DNA of 47,415 nucleotides, from positions 1 through 47,415 of the forward strand of contig CAMOYI010000009.1 in the NCBI GenBank assembly GCA_946629885.1, written 5' to 3'. The notes under the pieces were generated by a model that was given only the letters and a program-made list of their open reading frames with translations, did no database searches and had not been told where the DNA came from. Below, one piece after another: positions 1 through 9,047 of this stretch. This DNA is from an uncultured Mycoplasmatota bacterium. Its GTDB lineage: Bacteria; Bacillota_I; Bacilli_A; RF39; UBA660. Position 1 is the first letter of the stretch, and the number at the start of each line of letters is the position of its first letter. Made by a program: the position numbers and the translations under genes.

Positions 1-1666
1 AAAGTTTTTGGGTGAATTTATAAATGGAAAGTTCGTAAATGGACTACTTAGAAAAGCAAATCTAAACTCTAAAATAAGGGCTATTAGTGTAGAAGAATTG
101 AAGGATATTATAGGAGTTGAGTCAAAAGACACAATTCTTTTAGGAAGTAGTAGCGTTTATAAAGGATATAATATATATCCACAAGTAAACGACTTGTTTG
201 CAAACCATATGTGTATATTTGGAAATAGTGGATCTGGTAAATCTTGTGGTGTTGCAAGAATTATTCAGAATATATTATCGAACAAGCAAAGTCTTGCTTA
301 CAATGCAAATTTGATATTTTTTGATTCTTTTGGAGAATATAAGAACGCCTTTAGAGATATTGGAACGATAAACGAGTATTACCACTATCGTTTCTTGACA
401 ACCATGCCTAAAGAAGCTACAGACGAGTTATTGAGCATTCCGATGAATTTATTGACAAACGACGATATCGGAATACTTTTGCAAGCGGAAAAACACTCTC
501 AGCTAACGATAATCGACCGCGCTATTAGATATGCTAAAATATTTTCTATAAATACAGAAGAGACTCATAGATTTAAAAACAATATTATTGCAAAAGCTAT
601 ACTTACAGTACTATATAGCAATACTACTTCTAAAGAGAAGAAAGATGAGATATTTAGAATAATCAATATATGTCATACTCCTGAATTCGATTTTGATACT
701 AGTATCGAAGGAATCGGTTATTCTAGAACATTTAGTGAATGTTTTGCAATTGATAATCAAGGAAGGTTTGGAGAAGAAGTATTAATCACAAATTACATAC
801 TTAAATTTTTAGATTCAAGTATAGATAACTATCCAACTCCAGAAGAAACCAATTATACGCTAGAAGACTTAGCAAACAGCTTAGAGTTTACTCTTATAAG
901 CGATGGATTTAATCAGAATTCACTTATGCATGACGATGCTCAATTGTTAAAAGTTAGATTGAACAATATACTTCACAGTAATATAAAAAATTTGTTCAGT
1001 GGAGAAAAGTATGTCTCAGTTGGTAATTTTATAACTAATCTTTTAAGTAAAAATAATCAAAAATTCCAAATTGTAAATATAAGTTTAGAGGGAATAGATG
1101 ATGCCTATGCTAAAGCGATTGTCAAAATATTTTCTCGAATAATATTTGAATTTGCAAAGGGAAATGCCAATAGAGCAACTATACCTTTCCATCTATTCTT
1201 AGAGGAAGCCCACAGATATGTACAAAAAGATATCGATGTATTCTTACTCGGTTACAATATATTTGATAGAATTGCTAAAGAGGGAAGAAAGTATGGCGTA
1301 CTTTTAGATATAATTAGCCAAAGGCCTGTAGATATATCAGATACTGTTTTGGCGCAGTGTTCAAACTTTTTAATCTTTAAGATGACACATCCAAAAGATA
1401 TTAAATATATAAGTGAAATATTGCCAAATATAAGTCAAGAAGTTATAGAAAAGATGAAAGTATTACAGCCAGGTACTTGTGTAGCATTTGGTTCAGCTTT
1501 TAAAATACCTATGATTTGTAAGCTTGAAATGCCTAGTCCTAGTCCATATTCATCTAGTTGTAATGTTTCTGCTTTCTGGGATTCAAAAGATTCAATCAAC
1601 ATATCAAATGAAACTAATATATCAGAAAATGATCAGGGAGCAATAGATGAAGTTGTACCACTATAA
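1..1666 (+). CDS. HerA-like P-loop ATPase (DUF87), 5' truncated by window edge
   Basis: The reading frame is open to the window edge, so the listed TTG at base 8 is probably internal. The first ~60 residues would then be the end of an N-terminal HAS-barrel-like domain. A Walker A motif (GNSGSGKS) lies near base 221 and a Walker B-like acidic motif (FLEEAHR) near base 1192, followed by a KEGRKYG segment and a SQRP motif, in the order seen in HerA/FtsK-clade hexameric translocases. In this family such proteins pump DNA during end resection, conjugation or defence. No NurA nuclease gene is visible next to it here, but the upstream partner could lie outside the window. The C-terminal ~40 residues are polar and low complexity. 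The next gene, a lipoprotein, starts 39 bp downstream. Family assignment is fairly sure; role is unknown. Confidence 0.8.
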   Translation, partial: KFLGEFINGKFVNGLLRKANLNSKIRAISVEELKDIIGVESKDTILLGSSSVYKGYNIYPQVNDLFANHMCIFGNSGSGKSCGVARIIQNILSNKQSLAYNANLIFFDSFGEYKNAFRDIGTINEYYHYRFLTTMPKEATDELLSIPMNLLTNDDIGILLQAEKHSQLTIIDRAIRYAKIFSINTEETHRFKNNIIAKAILTVLYSNTTSKEKKDEIFRIINICHTPEFDFDTSIEGIGYSRTFSECFAIDNQGRFGEEVLITNYILKFLDSSIDNYPTPEETNYTLEDLANSLEFTLISDGFNQNSLMHDDAQLLKVRLNNILHSNIKNLFSGEKYVSVGNFITNLLSKNNQKFQIVNISLEGIDDAYAKAIVKIFSRIIFEFAKGNANRATIPFHLFLEEAHRYVQKDIDVFLLGYNIFDRIAKEGRKYGVLLDIISQRPVDISDTVLAQCSNFLIFKMTHPKDIKYISEILPNISQEVIEKMKVLQPGTCVAFGSAFKIPMICKLEMPSPSPYSSSCNVSAFWDSKDSINISNETNISENDQGAIDEVVPL

Positions 1667-1705
1667 ATTATATAGTAATATGTACATTAGAATAGAGGTT
1701 TATAC

Positions 1706-2440
1706 ATGAGAGGAAAATATTTAATAATTGTATTTGTAGCTATGCTTACTTTAATTACAGGATGCGGGAAAAGTGCTTCAAAAGAAGGAACTGTAAATAA
1801 AAAAATAACTTTAGAATCTATGAAAAACGAAGATACAAGTTACCTTGATATTAATGGAAAGGTGATGTCTTTGCCTTTTAAGGTTAAAGATTTCTTTAAT
1901 GTTTTCACAGATTTTGATGCATTTACTTGGGATGATGAAAATAATAAAGATAAGAAAATTGATTTAAATGAAAAATTGCCATATATGACAACTGTTCAAG
2001 TTTCTGTTATTAAAAAATCAGGCGATGAGGATGATGAAACAAAATTAAAACGTACTAGACTTAGGTTTACTGCGCGCATTCTTCCAGAGGGTGGCGATAC
2101 TGTAGGAAATGCATTAGTTACTGGAGTAAGCTATCAGTATGTAGATAATTATAGTTTTGGTACAGTAAAAATCAATGGAATCGAAATCAATAAGACTACT
2201 GCAGGCGAGGTCATGAAATTTTTCGAAGAAACTTACGGTAAATATGTGATTTCTGATAATAGGAAGATTAAAGTAGATAGGGATTTATTGGCAAAGAAGT
2301 TTAAGAAAATTGAATACTGGGGAGCGGAAGCATATCCTGTGATTTACGCCAACGTAGATAGCTATTTAAACGATCAAGAGCCAATTACTTATGTTTCAGT
2401 AAATTATGATACAAATACATTTATTTATAAAAAAAGTTAA
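1706..2440 (+). CDS. Predicted lipoprotein, function unknown
   Basis: This 244-residue protein starts with MRGK, a hydrophobic stretch and a clear lipobox (LITGC, Cys at about residue 20), so it should be exported by Sec, lipidated and anchored on the outer face of the membrane. The mature part is charged and mixed alpha/beta in appearance. I do not recognise a family. AGAGG lies 8 bases before the ATG and supports this start. It sits 39 bp after the HerA-like gene and is closed by a strong hairpin terminator, so it may be the last gene of that operon. A TAGAAT just upstream could be a weak -10, but no good -35 was found. Confidence 0.75.
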   Translation: MRGKYLIIVFVAMLTLITGCGKSASKEGTVNKKITLESMKNEDTSYLDINGKVMSLPFKVKDFFNVFTDFDAFTWDDENNKDKKIDLNEKLPYMTTVQVSVIKKSGDEDDETKLKRTRLRFTARILPEGGDTVGNALVTGVSYQYVDNYSFGTVKINGIEINKTTAGEVMKFFEETYGKYVISDNRKIKVDRDLLAKKFKKIEYWGAEAYPVIYANVDSYLNDQEPITYVSVNYDTNTFIYKKS

Positions 2441-2453
2441 GCAACATTTTACC

Positions 2454-2480
2454 AAATCGCGATAAACCGCGATTTTTTTT
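2454..2480 (+). terminator. Rho-independent terminator after the lipoprotein gene
   Basis: AAATCGCG and CGCGATTT form an 8-bp stem with a 6-nt loop, followed by a T-run. Confidence 0.85.
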
Positions 2481-2529
2481 GTACTAAAATCTTTTGTTTT
2501 AAATAGATTTAAATGAAAGGATTGTATGT

Positions 2530-4008
2530 ATGGATAAAAACAATGTTTTGACCTCAATTGCCAAAAGGGGAAATGGCGAAATATATTTAGGAGTCGTCGG
2601 TGCGGTTAGAACTGGTAAATCGACATTTATTAAAAGATTTATAGAAAATTTGGTAGTTCCAAATATAGCGGATGAATATGAAAAAAAGAGATGTTTAGAT
2701 GAAATTCCTCAAAGCGCCCAAGGAAAGACTATAATGACTACAGAACCAAAGTTTGTGCCTTCTAATGGCGCAAATATAGAGATACAAGACTTCACAGCAA
2801 ATATTAAACTAATAGACTGCGTAGGATACGTCATACCAGGTTCTAATGGATATGAAGACGATTTGGGAAATCCAAGAATGGTAAAAACACCATGGACTCC
2901 AGAAGAAATACCTTTTGTTGAAGCTGCAGAAATTGGAACAGATAAAGTTATTAGAGATCACGCAACTATAGGTATAGTAGTAACAACAGATGCTTCATTT
3001 GGAGAAATAGCGAGAAGTGAATATGTTGATGCTGAGAATAGAGTTATTAGTGAGTTAAAAGCTTTAGGCAAACCATTTATAGTCGTTTTAAACACAGTAC
3101 ACCCAACAAATTCGGAAACTGTACGTTTAAAAGATGAACTGATAAATAAGTATGATGTACCTGTCATTCCTGTAAGTGTAGAATCTATGAATGAAACAGA
3201 CATAATGGAAATATTGGAAACTGCACTAATGGAATTTCCAGTATTAGATGTCGAAGTAAACATACCAGAATGGATACATATACTTAATATGTCAGACGAC
3301 ATTAAAAAAGAATATTTAGATAAGATACGAGAATCCGTGACTAGTGTCGATAAATTGAAAGATGTCAACACCATAATCGAACACTTTACTGATAGTAAGT
3401 ATATTGATAAAAGTTATATAAGCTCACTAGATTCTGCCACTGGAGTAGTAACTTTAACTTTGGAAGCACCGGCTAATCTATATCAAGAAAAACTATCTAG
3501 TGTAATGGGTGATATAAATACGACGAAAGCTAGTATTCTTAAAATGTTTATAGATTATAATGAGGGAAGAAGCGAAACGACAGCGCTTAAAGATGCTCTA
3601 AAAATGGCCAAAAGTACTGGCTATGGCATAATGTATCCAGACTTAAAGGACATGAAGTTGGATACACCAGAAATAATCAAACAGGGAACTAGATATGGAG
3701 TCAAATTGAAGGCAGTCGCAAGTTCAATACACTTAATAAGAGTAGATGTGGAAAGCACATTTGAGCCAATTATAGGTAGTGAAATACAAAGTAAGGAACT
3801 TATAGACTATCTCATGAGAGACTATGAGACAGACCCTGCAAGCATATGGAAGAGCGAAATATTCGGAAGAAGTCTCGATGTAATAGTAAAAGAAGGAATA
3901 CAAGCTAAATTATCACTAATGCCAGAAAACACGAGATTTAAGTTGGGAAATACTATAACTAAAATTGTAAATAAGGGATCAAACAATTTAATAGCAATAG
4001 TGATATAA
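2530..4008 (+). CDS. spoIVA: Stage IV sporulation protein A, spore coat morphogenetic ATPase
   Basis: At 492 residues this matches the length of Bacillus subtilis SpoIVA, and I recognise the family along its whole length. Near the N-terminus is a P-loop (GAVRTGKS, residues ~24-31) in the GTPase-like fold that in this family hydrolyses ATP. The C-terminus ends in the short hydrophobic tail used for anchoring with SpoVM. SpoIVA polymerises on the outer forespore membrane in the mother cell and forms the base layer of the coat. The adjacency to an HU gene is the same as in B. subtilis (spoIVA-hbs). GAAAGG precedes the ATG. I could not find a convincing sigma-E promoter in the 50 bp upstream, although sigma-E control would be expected. 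Its presence suggests the organism makes spores or recently descended from a spore former. Confidence 0.93.
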   Translation: MDKNNVLTSIAKRGNGEIYLGVVGAVRTGKSTFIKRFIENLVVPNIADEYEKKRCLDEIPQSAQGKTIMTTEPKFVPSNGANIEIQDFTANIKLIDCVGYVIPGSNGYEDDLGNPRMVKTPWTPEEIPFVEAAEIGTDKVIRDHATIGIVVTTDASFGEIARSEYVDAENRVISELKALGKPFIVVLNTVHPTNSETVRLKDELINKYDVPVIPVSVESMNETDIMEILETALMEFPVLDVEVNIPEWIHILNMSDDIKKEYLDKIRESVTSVDKLKDVNTIIEHFTDSKYIDKSYISSLDSATGVVTLTLEAPANLYQEKLSSVMGDINTTKASILKMFIDYNEGRSETTALKDALKMAKSTGYGIMYPDLKDMKLDTPEIIKQGTRYGVKLKAVASSIHLIRVDVESTFEPIIGSEIQSKELIDYLMRDYETDPASIWKSEIFGRSLDVIVKEGIQAKLSLMPENTRFKLGNTITKIVNKGSNNLIAIVI

Positions 4009-4009
4009 G

Positions 4010-4032
4010 AAGAAGTTAATCTTCTTTTTTTA
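4010..4032 (+). terminator. Terminator after spoIVA
   Basis: AAGAAG and CTTCTT form a short stem around TTAAT, followed directly by a T-tract. It is weak in G+C but well placed. Confidence 0.7.
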
Positions 4033-4094
4033 TTAATCTTCTACTGTAAATAACGAATTTTTACAGTTTTTTATGTATTTTTAGCTTATTTTAC

Positions 4095-4122
4095 TTGATT
4101 TTTTTCTTGCAAGTGTGATAAT
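4095..4122 (+). promoter_or_regulatory. Sigma-A-type promoter of hup
   Basis: TTGATT and GATAAT are separated by 16 nt, with a TGT extended -10. The predicted transcript would start near base 4129, just before a hairpin. Confidence 0.6.
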
Positions 4123-4130
4123 TTATAGAT

Positions 4131-4153
4131 GTAAGGAGTAGAGTGTTCCTTAC
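4131..4153 (+). promoter_or_regulatory. 5'-terminal hairpin in the hup leader
   Basis: GTAAGGA and TCCTTAC form a 7-bp stem with a 9-nt loop at the predicted very 5' end of the hup mRNA. The first arm contains an AAGGAG-like stretch, and the functional ribosome site (TGGAGGT) lies further downstream. A role in mRNA stability is inference. Confidence 0.5.
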
Positions 4154-4176
4154 CAAAGAAATATGGAGGTAATATT

Positions 4177-4449
4177 ATGGGAAAAACTCAATTAGTTGAA
4201 GCTGTTGCTGCTAAGACTGGATTAACTAAAGCTGATTCAGCTCGTGCAGTAGATGCAGTATTTGAAGCAATGACTGAAGGTCTTAAAAAGGAAGGAAAGG
4301 TTTCACTAGTAGGTTTCGGAACTTTCGCAGTTAAGAAACGTGCTGCTAGAGATGGTATCAACCCTCTAACAAAAGAACCTCTACACATTCCTGCAAAGAA
4401 GGCTGTATCATTCAAAGCTGGTTCTAAATTAAAAGATACTATTAACTAA
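4177..4449 (+). CDS. hup: DNA-binding protein HU
   Basis: This 90-residue protein has the typical HU size and sequence: an N-terminal helical dimerisation half, the VSLVGFGTF segment at the turn into the beta-arms, and the arm tip with INPLTKEP, where the proline intercalates into DNA. HU binds and bends chromosomal DNA as a dimer with little sequence specificity. The gene is monocistronic, with its own promoter, a hairpin at the mRNA 5' end, a strong ribosome site (TGGAGGT) and a strong terminator, as expected for an abundant nucleoid protein. It could equally be called hbs after the Bacillus gene; the neighbouring spoIVA supports this. Confidence 0.97.
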   Translation: MGKTQLVEAVAAKTGLTKADSARAVDAVFEAMTEGLKKEGKVSLVGFGTFAVKKRAARDGINPLTKEPLHIPAKKAVSFKAGSKLKDTIN

Positions 4450-4457
4450 TAGAGTCT

Positions 4458-4483
4458 ATAGACCACGTTTGTGGTCTTTTTTG
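4458..4483 (+). terminator. Terminator after hup
   Basis: AGACCAC and GTGGTCT form a 7-bp stem with a GTTT loop followed by six T. Confidence 0.92.
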
Positions 4484-4512
4484 TTGACAAAAAGTGGACA
4501 TTGATGTATTTT
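4484..4512 (+). promoter_or_regulatory. Promoter of the 819-residue protein gene
   Basis: Consensus TTGACA and TATTTT are separated by 17 nt, immediately after the hup terminator. The same TTGACA-N17-TATTTT arrangement precedes the next gene. Confidence 0.7.
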
Positions 4513-4528
4513 ATAGCCGGGTGGTTTT

Positions 4529-6988
4529 ATGGTTACAATGGGAAAAACAGAATTAAGTGTAGGTAGCTTAATATCTATACCTTTTTACCTTACAAATAGA
4601 GAAAAAAAGAAAATTATAAATGCAAGTAGAAAAGCTAATGGAAAAAATAGTGATAAATATATTGATAAAATATGCAAAATTTTGGGTAATGCCAATAAGA
4701 GGGAAAATTGGAGTAATTTAAAGTTTGACGGAAAAGCTTTTAGGGATGAATTCACTAACTTTATTAAGTCACTCTGTGGTTCTATAATTTCACGTGATGA
4801 GGCTATATATGTTATTGAAAGATTTAATGCGTATGCAGATAATCCGACAGAGAAAAATATTAGAGAATTCAAGAAAGCCTTAATTGAGAACGTCGAAAGA
4901 AATTTAAATAAAAGAGTTAAATTGACATATCCATTTGATAGTCAAGCCCCTTTTAATGTCGAATATTTAAATCGATATATGTTGCTTGCAGAAAATGCTA
5001 TTAAAGATAAGTTAAAAGAGTCCTGGGCAAACATAATTAAAATATATATATCAATATTTGAAGATGAACCTGAAAGAATAGAATCATATTTTAATGAACT
5101 ATTTGACTCAGGAGTATATAATAAGAATTTCTGGTCTTATATATATGGAACTATCGTTGGTAAATTAAAAAAGTCAAATGAAGAGCAGCATCATAAAGAA
5201 AATGATGAAACTTATGGAGCTTTGGCATTTGCCTTTGACTGTTTAAAAGACTTAGATGATTACTTCAATAATGAATTTAAAAATGATATAGCATTTATTA
5301 AATCTATAAATACTTTCCACCTAATTTTAGGGGATAAAAATAGAGTTGAAACTGTATTATTTCCAATTTCACCTAATGTACTTTCAGCATATAGAATGAT
5401 TTTAAGTAATGCAGTTGTACAATACAGTGAATTTCTTCGATTAACAGATGGTAACAGGGTATTAGAGGTAACAAAAATTGGTCAAATACAAGACAAGCGT
5501 GACGACGAATTAGTACGATTAACTGATAGAGTCAATCATCTAAATAAATTATTGATCACCTCTTGCTTAATACATTTATATCATTGTGGGCTTATTACTA
5601 TAGATGAAAGATTTGAGCTAGTAGAAAGATTTATAGATGATCCAAGTAAATTGGCAGATTTTATCAAAGAAGTTATCGATAGAGCAAAAGCGAAGTACAG
5701 TAATCAGAAAGATACACAAACATTTGATAATATATACGAATTATTTAAAGATGGAATGAGTCCTTATGAAATAGTAGAACAAATTGATGCTACAGTTAAA
5801 TCGAAAGGTGATATCAACAATAGTTATGCCGGAACTGTTTATACGACGAAGTATGAGTATGTTAAAAAAATGTATGAAAACATCATTTGTTTTCCTGGTT
5901 TTCTAAAGCAGGATGAACAAATTAAAGCTAATAGTATATTAGAAGGTTTATCGAAGAATGAAGAAGGTTATCAAATACTAAATAAAATTATATCTGATGC
6001 TTTTAAGAGACTCGGGTATCGTGAAGAACCCATTATCAAAGGATTGAATTCATCTGAGTGTCAACTAATAGTTGTTAGTGAAATGAGTGCCAATCCCGGT
6101 TTGCCTCAAATATTATCAAGTCTGTTTAAAAAGATACAAGGAATAGATAGAAGATCAAAAATATTAGAAGAGGCTCTTATATACATACTATCGTCTCGTA
6201 TAATCATGAACGCTCCTCTTGCTGGCAATATGGAAGCTCGATTGGACAATGTTTTTTTAGCACTTAATGCATTAAAAAGTATGCTAACCAATGATGAGAA
6301 CTTAATTATTAGCAGCAATTTATTAGATAGTGATATTATTGATGATGAAGAATTTGAAAGAAGAATAACCAGTTTAAAAGGCATTAATTCAGCAGCCGAT
6401 TTAAACTCTGATAGAGCGCATATAAAAATGATTAAAGCGACATTCGCTGCTTATAATCCTGATTATTTTAATAGCCAAGATTTATGCGCGCATATCGATT
6501 TATTTAGTGATGATAATTCTGTAAAAGATAATGAAGATCTATGTCGAAGTACAATTAATAGCTACTTACAAATAGTTTTTAATTCATATGAAAAATTATT
6601 CTTTTTAATTCCGAGCGTAGCATTTGTCGGTGTTAATAGAAATATAAACCCTGAATATAGAGAAACTATAGATATAGTCAATAAATTATTATTACAGATG
6701 ATGTCAACACAAAATTGCTTATCTGAAGAAAATATTGAGTTTTCTCTAAAAAATACTATAGGCTTAATAATAGATAAATTGACTTTTGAACTCGAAGAAG
6801 AAACTAATGAAACAGCTAAGATGGTAATAGAAGAAATAACAAAAATATTTTGCGCATTTATAAAAGAAAAAGATTTGTGTGAAATAATGGATGACGAGAT
6901 GAAAGTAAAATTTGGTGCTTTAGATAATAAATATAGTAACAATATGGGAAATGCTATGTTTCTAAGTACTGTAAATGGTGCAAATTAG
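4529..6988 (+). CDS. Large helical cytoplasmic protein, function unknown
   Basis: I do not recognise this 819-residue protein. It has no signal peptide, membrane segment, P-loop or metal-binding cysteine cluster, and reads as almost entirely alpha-helical with high Lys, Glu, Asn and Ile content. That suggests a helical-repeat or scaffold-like protein, but this is only an impression. GGGTGG lies 4 bases before the first ATG; a second ATG three codons later is possible. The gene has its own consensus promoter and no clear terminator before the next gene. The following gene (643 residues) is of similar character and promoter type, and a third such protein lies at 35.9 kb. No alignable motif links the three by eye, so common ancestry is not claimed. 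Confidence 0.7.
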   Translation: MVTMGKTELSVGSLISIPFYLTNREKKKIINASRKANGKNSDKYIDKICKILGNANKRENWSNLKFDGKAFRDEFTNFIKSLCGSIISRDEAIYVIERFNAYADNPTEKNIREFKKALIENVERNLNKRVKLTYPFDSQAPFNVEYLNRYMLLAENAIKDKLKESWANIIKIYISIFEDEPERIESYFNELFDSGVYNKNFWSYIYGTIVGKLKKSNEEQHHKENDETYGALAFAFDCLKDLDDYFNNEFKNDIAFIKSINTFHLILGDKNRVETVLFPISPNVLSAYRMILSNAVVQYSEFLRLTDGNRVLEVTKIGQIQDKRDDELVRLTDRVNHLNKLLITSCLIHLYHCGLITIDERFELVERFIDDPSKLADFIKEVIDRAKAKYSNQKDTQTFDNIYELFKDGMSPYEIVEQIDATVKSKGDINNSYAGTVYTTKYEYVKKMYENIICFPGFLKQDEQIKANSILEGLSKNEEGYQILNKIISDAFKRLGYREEPIIKGLNSSECQLIVVSEMSANPGLPQILSSLFKKIQGIDRRSKILEEALIYILSSRIIMNAPLAGNMEARLDNVFLALNALKSMLTNDENLIISSNLLDSDIIDDEEFERRITSLKGINSAADLNSDRAHIKMIKATFAAYNPDYFNSQDLCAHIDLFSDDNSVKDNEDLCRSTINSYLQIVFNSYEKLFFLIPSVAFVGVNRNINPEYRETIDIVNKLLLQMMSTQNCLSEENIEFSLKNTIGLIIDKLTFELEEETNETAKMVIEEITKIFCAFIKEKDLCEIMDDEMKVKFGALDNKYSNNMGNAMFLSTVNGAN

Positions 6989-7003
6989 ATTAGCCTATTT
7001 ATA

Positions 7004-7032
7004 TTGACAAAGAACGGCTTTTAATTTATTTT
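7004..7032 (+). promoter_or_regulatory. Promoter of the 643-residue protein gene
   Basis: TTGACA, 17 nt, TATTTT. This is identical in both boxes and spacing to the promoter at 4484. Confidence 0.7.
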
Positions 7033-7049
7033 AACTGTGAGGTGCTTTT

Positions 7050-8981
7050 ATGAAAAGAAAAGATTTAGAAACAAATAATAAGTTACAAAAAGATTTATTC
7101 GATGCGATAGATCTCTTTTGTGGTGCATGTAAGATAAGTACTATACCAATGCAACCTATATCTGTTAAATTGTTAAATACTTTAAAAAAATATCTTTTAG
7201 AAGCCTGTGATAATTACAAAATATCCTATAAAGATTACATTGAAAAACTCAATGCAGAAGAATTTGAAAACGTACACGGAGAAAATCAAATTGTAAGAAT
7301 ATTCACTATCCGTTTAAATGAAATAACTGACTTAATAATAGAGCAGGATATGTCTAGATGGAGAGAATTATTAAACGCTTTATTTAATGCAAAGATAATA
7401 ACTCGTAAACAAGGTGAAGATTATTACGAGAAGTATCGCAGGTATCTTTGTGGCCAAAACAACTATGATGAAGAAGTGCAACCAATGTTGGGCATTATTA
7501 AGGTATTAGTCAATATAGGAGATACGTATTACAATAAAATAAATTCGGACACATTTGAACTTCGAAGAGAACATTTTATAACCGTTGCTTTAGAAAAAAC
7601 TAGGAAAATAGTAGAAGTGCAAAAAAAGTATTTATTATATATTAGCAAAATATATAGTGCGTCAGAGAAAAGTGCGAAGAAAGATCTTTTTTATTCGATA
7701 TTTACATGTACATCTAAAAAAGAAAAAGATGTTAAAATTAGTGCTTTTTTTGCGGATATGGCTGAAGCCCTTGGATACTTTGACATTAACGAATATAATT
7801 CAGCGCTGCTATATGATTATTCCTTAAATGAAACTTTAAGGTTGTTGGATGAACTCAATAGACTTTTAGGAAATCATACAGGTACAATCAAAAGCTTAAA
7901 GACAGCATTGTGTAATGGTGAATATATTCAGTTTAGAAGGCTTTTTTCAAGATTAAAAAATGAAATATCAGAAATTTTCAGTGACGATGAAGAATATGCC
8001 ATGATGGAATCGAAAGTTATTCGCCACAAGTGGTTTGCATTACCGCAATATCTAACATATGTTAATAAAAATCTTTCATCAGATAAATATTTTGAGTTTC
8101 GCGCAAGTTTACTAGAAATATCTAAGAAGTTGGGCCTTTATGGTTTTGTAGGTCAAGTATTTGGAATTCATGATGAGGATGATACAAAAGATTTATACAC
8201 CATAATTCCAGAAGTTTTAAGAATTTTTAAAATTCATGCGCATATTTTATTGTGTGCATGCAGCGATGAAGAAAAGAAAATAGTAAATGGATTGTTATCT
8301 GAATTGGATATGGTTTTAGACAGCAAATCACAATCACCTTTGGACTGGAACAGTATAAAGAGCAATATTGAAAGAATCTTTGAAAAGCTAGTAGTCATCT
8401 ATAATGCCCATATACCAAAAAGCAAAAGTGAACAAGAAAAATATATGCTTGTTGAAGGTCTTTTTCTAACATCATTTACAAGATCTTTAGATACCGTTCC
8501 TAGTACTATGTCAGATATGAGTAATTATATTTTAAATTTACATACTCAAGAAATTAGTAATAATGAAACAGATAGCGCACCTATAAAAGAATATTTGAAA
8601 TTCTTATATAATCAAGAAAAGAGACCGTTTATTGCTCCTCGTCCAGAATTCTTTTTGCCACAGTGCAATATAGAGAATAGAAATATAATCAAGATGCTTC
8701 AAATAAATATAAACAATTTACTAAAAAAGGAATTGTCAGGTGATCAAGTTTGTTCCTTAGACTTGGAATGTATCCTAAAGGCATTTTTGCTAATAGTTAA
8801 CAATCAAGATGATAGAGATGCTCTTTTCAAATTATTAGTAGACTGTATGTTCGAAGCAGTTGAAAAGAAATTAGAAGAGTACAGTGCAACTTGGCCAGAA
8901 GATTATACAAGAATGTTTGAAGAGATAAAAAGCAAAGTTGATAATAAAGCGGAAGTACTCACTTTACAAACGATGAGTTAA
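7050..8981 (+). CDS. Large helical cytoplasmic protein, function unknown
   Basis: This 643-residue protein is not recognised. It has no export signal, transmembrane helix or nucleotide-binding motif, and appears helical throughout. GAGGTG lies 6 bases upstream of the ATG, so the start is well supported. It follows the 819-residue gene by 61 bp and has its own TTGACA/TATTTT promoter. Its last codons overlap a bipartite hairpin that probably ends the transcript. Position in a run of unknown genes between hup and scpA gives no functional clue. Confidence 0.7.
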   Translation: MKRKDLETNNKLQKDLFDAIDLFCGACKISTIPMQPISVKLLNTLKKYLLEACDNYKISYKDYIEKLNAEEFENVHGENQIVRIFTIRLNEITDLIIEQDMSRWRELLNALFNAKIITRKQGEDYYEKYRRYLCGQNNYDEEVQPMLGIIKVLVNIGDTYYNKINSDTFELRREHFITVALEKTRKIVEVQKKYLLYISKIYSASEKSAKKDLFYSIFTCTSKKEKDVKISAFFADMAEALGYFDINEYNSALLYDYSLNETLRLLDELNRLLGNHTGTIKSLKTALCNGEYIQFRRLFSRLKNEISEIFSDDEEYAMMESKVIRHKWFALPQYLTYVNKNLSSDKYFEFRASLLEISKKLGLYGFVGQVFGIHDEDDTKDLYTIIPEVLRIFKIHAHILLCACSDEEKKIVNGLLSELDMVLDSKSQSPLDWNSIKSNIERIFEKLVVIYNAHIPKSKSEQEKYMLVEGLFLTSFTRSLDTVPSTMSDMSNYILNLHTQEISNNETDSAPIKEYLKFLYNQEKRPFIAPRPEFFLPQCNIENRNIIKMLQININNLLKKELSGDQVCSLDLECILKAFLLIVNNQDDRDALFKLLVDCMFEAVEKKLEEYSATWPEDYTRMFEEIKSKVDNKAEVLTLQTMS

Positions 8982-8992
8982 CCGCTTTTTTT
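8946..8992 (+). terminator. Terminator overlapping the 3' end of the 643-residue gene
   Basis: AAAGCGG and CCGCTTT form the base stem, ACTCA and TGAGT an inner stem, and a T-run follows. The stop codon lies inside the structure. Confidence 0.6.
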
Positions 8993-8993
8993 A

Positions 8994-9022
8994 TGGACAA
9001 AAATAGTATTATTTAGTAAAAT
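8994..9022 (+). promoter_or_regulatory. Promoter ahead of the membrane protein-scpA-scpB operon
   Basis: TGGACA and TAAAAT are separated by 17 nt. It is the only promoter-like sequence found ahead of scpA and scpB. Confidence 0.5.
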
Positions 9023-9047
9023 GTTTGTAGATTAGAAGGTGTTTATA

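Noticed and set aside
2958-3374. Minus-strand ORF inside spoIVA, and similar antisense ORFs inside hup, scpA, scpB, infB, truB and others in the track
   Set aside because: They lie fully opposite strong coding genes, have no ribosome sites and encode low-complexity Ser/Leu/Ile-rich sequences typical of shadow frames.
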